Positions 36,741 to 36,807 of a stretch of 36,807 nucleotides of DNA are shown here, piece after piece (position 1 is the stretch's first letter; every line of letters starts with the position of its first letter). Source of the stretch: Thermosediminibacteraceae bacterium (GTDB lineage: Bacteria > Bacillota > Thermosediminibacteria > Thermosediminibacterales > Thermosediminibacteraceae). Both the position numbers and the translations under genes were made by a program. The DNA lies in NCBI GenBank assembly GCA_021890755.1, contig JAKKUQ010000016.1, positions 1 to 36,807 on the forward strand, given 5' to 3'. The notes below the pieces were generated by a model. That model ran no database searches and was not told where the DNA came from. It worked only from the letters and a program-made list of their open reading frames with translations.

Positions 36741-36807
36741 CTGAAACTGAAGGATAGACTTCTCGAATTAATGAGAAGTGAAGACTATAAGCCCATGACT
36801 GAAGGGG
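36741..36807 (+). CDS. rnr: Ribonuclease R, N-terminus only
   Basis: A frame beginning at CTG 36741, 8 nt after AAAGGAGG (36725-36732), reads LKLKDRLLELMRSEDYKPMT EG to the window edge. This resembles the N-terminal winged helix of RNase R (LLxxMKExxYKPLTxxEL). No ATG/GTG/TTG occurs in frame near the SD; the first ATG is 30 nt further in. CTG is a rare start. rnr commonly follows secG in Firmicutes, which supports the call. Only 22 residues are visible. Confidence 0.6.
   Translation, partial: MKLKDRLLELMRSEDYKPMTEG

Overview
The window looks like chromosome from an anaerobic, probably thermophilic, low-to-medium GC Firmicute (Thermoanaerobacterales/Thermosediminibacterales-like). This is inferred from purine-rich Shine-Dalgarno (SD) sites, heavy AGA/AGG and ATA codon use, frequent TTG/GTG starts, a Listeria/Clostridium-style sigma-54 plus glycolysis block, superoxide reductase and rubrerythrin instead of catalase, and a membrane pyrophosphatase. 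No species is claimed.

Layout. (1) 1-205: 5' end of a DUF1624-type membrane acyltransferase (-). (2) 443-5329: sugar-acid block with an AEC transporter, a decayed gene, an IclR regulator, KDPG aldolase, KDG kinase and an FAH-family enzyme. A 19-bp perfect palindrome (2764-2782) precedes the aldolase. (3) 5722-10111: complete CUT1-type sugar ABC importer (lipoprotein, two permeases, ATPase). It is followed by a gene graveyard (10191-10736) with a decayed second FAH copy and a decayed HlyD-family efflux adaptor. (4) 10823-15047: small accessory genes, including a tandem GNAT protein, a His/Cys-rich protein, superoxide reductase, deoC, a coiled-coil protein and a glycine-zipper stress protein. 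(5) 15258-24647: rpoN, gap, cggR, pgk, tpiA, gpmI, eno, a DUF4342 gene and secG. The CggR operator-like direct repeat lies upstream of gap, and cggR lies downstream of gap. (6) 24667-30352: K+-dependent-type membrane pyrophosphatase, then a MoxR/DUF58/DUF4129 trio. (7) 30387-34301: PLP/metal D-amino-acid enzyme, malic enzyme and two-subunit class I fumarase. (8) 34390-35504: a structured, pseudoknot-forming RNA immediately upstream of a slipin gene. (9) 35529-36807: rubrerythrin with a clear promoter and PerR/Fur-like operator, a DUF6485 protein, an HD-domain pseudogene, and the start of RNase R.

How the parts work together. Sugar acids probably enter by AEC or ABC transport. They are phosphorylated and split by KdgK and Eda to pyruvate and glyceraldehyde-3-phosphate, which joins the glycolytic operon. 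DeoC supplies the same triose. The pyrophosphatase recovers energy from PPi, and malic enzyme with fumarase links C4 acids to pyruvate. Superoxide reductase and rubrerythrin form an oxygen-defence pair, each with a TAAT/ATTA-type palindromic element upstream. The most unusual item is the structured RNA before the slipin gene. It could be a cis-regulatory leader or a stand-alone HEARO/omega-RNA-like element without its nuclease.
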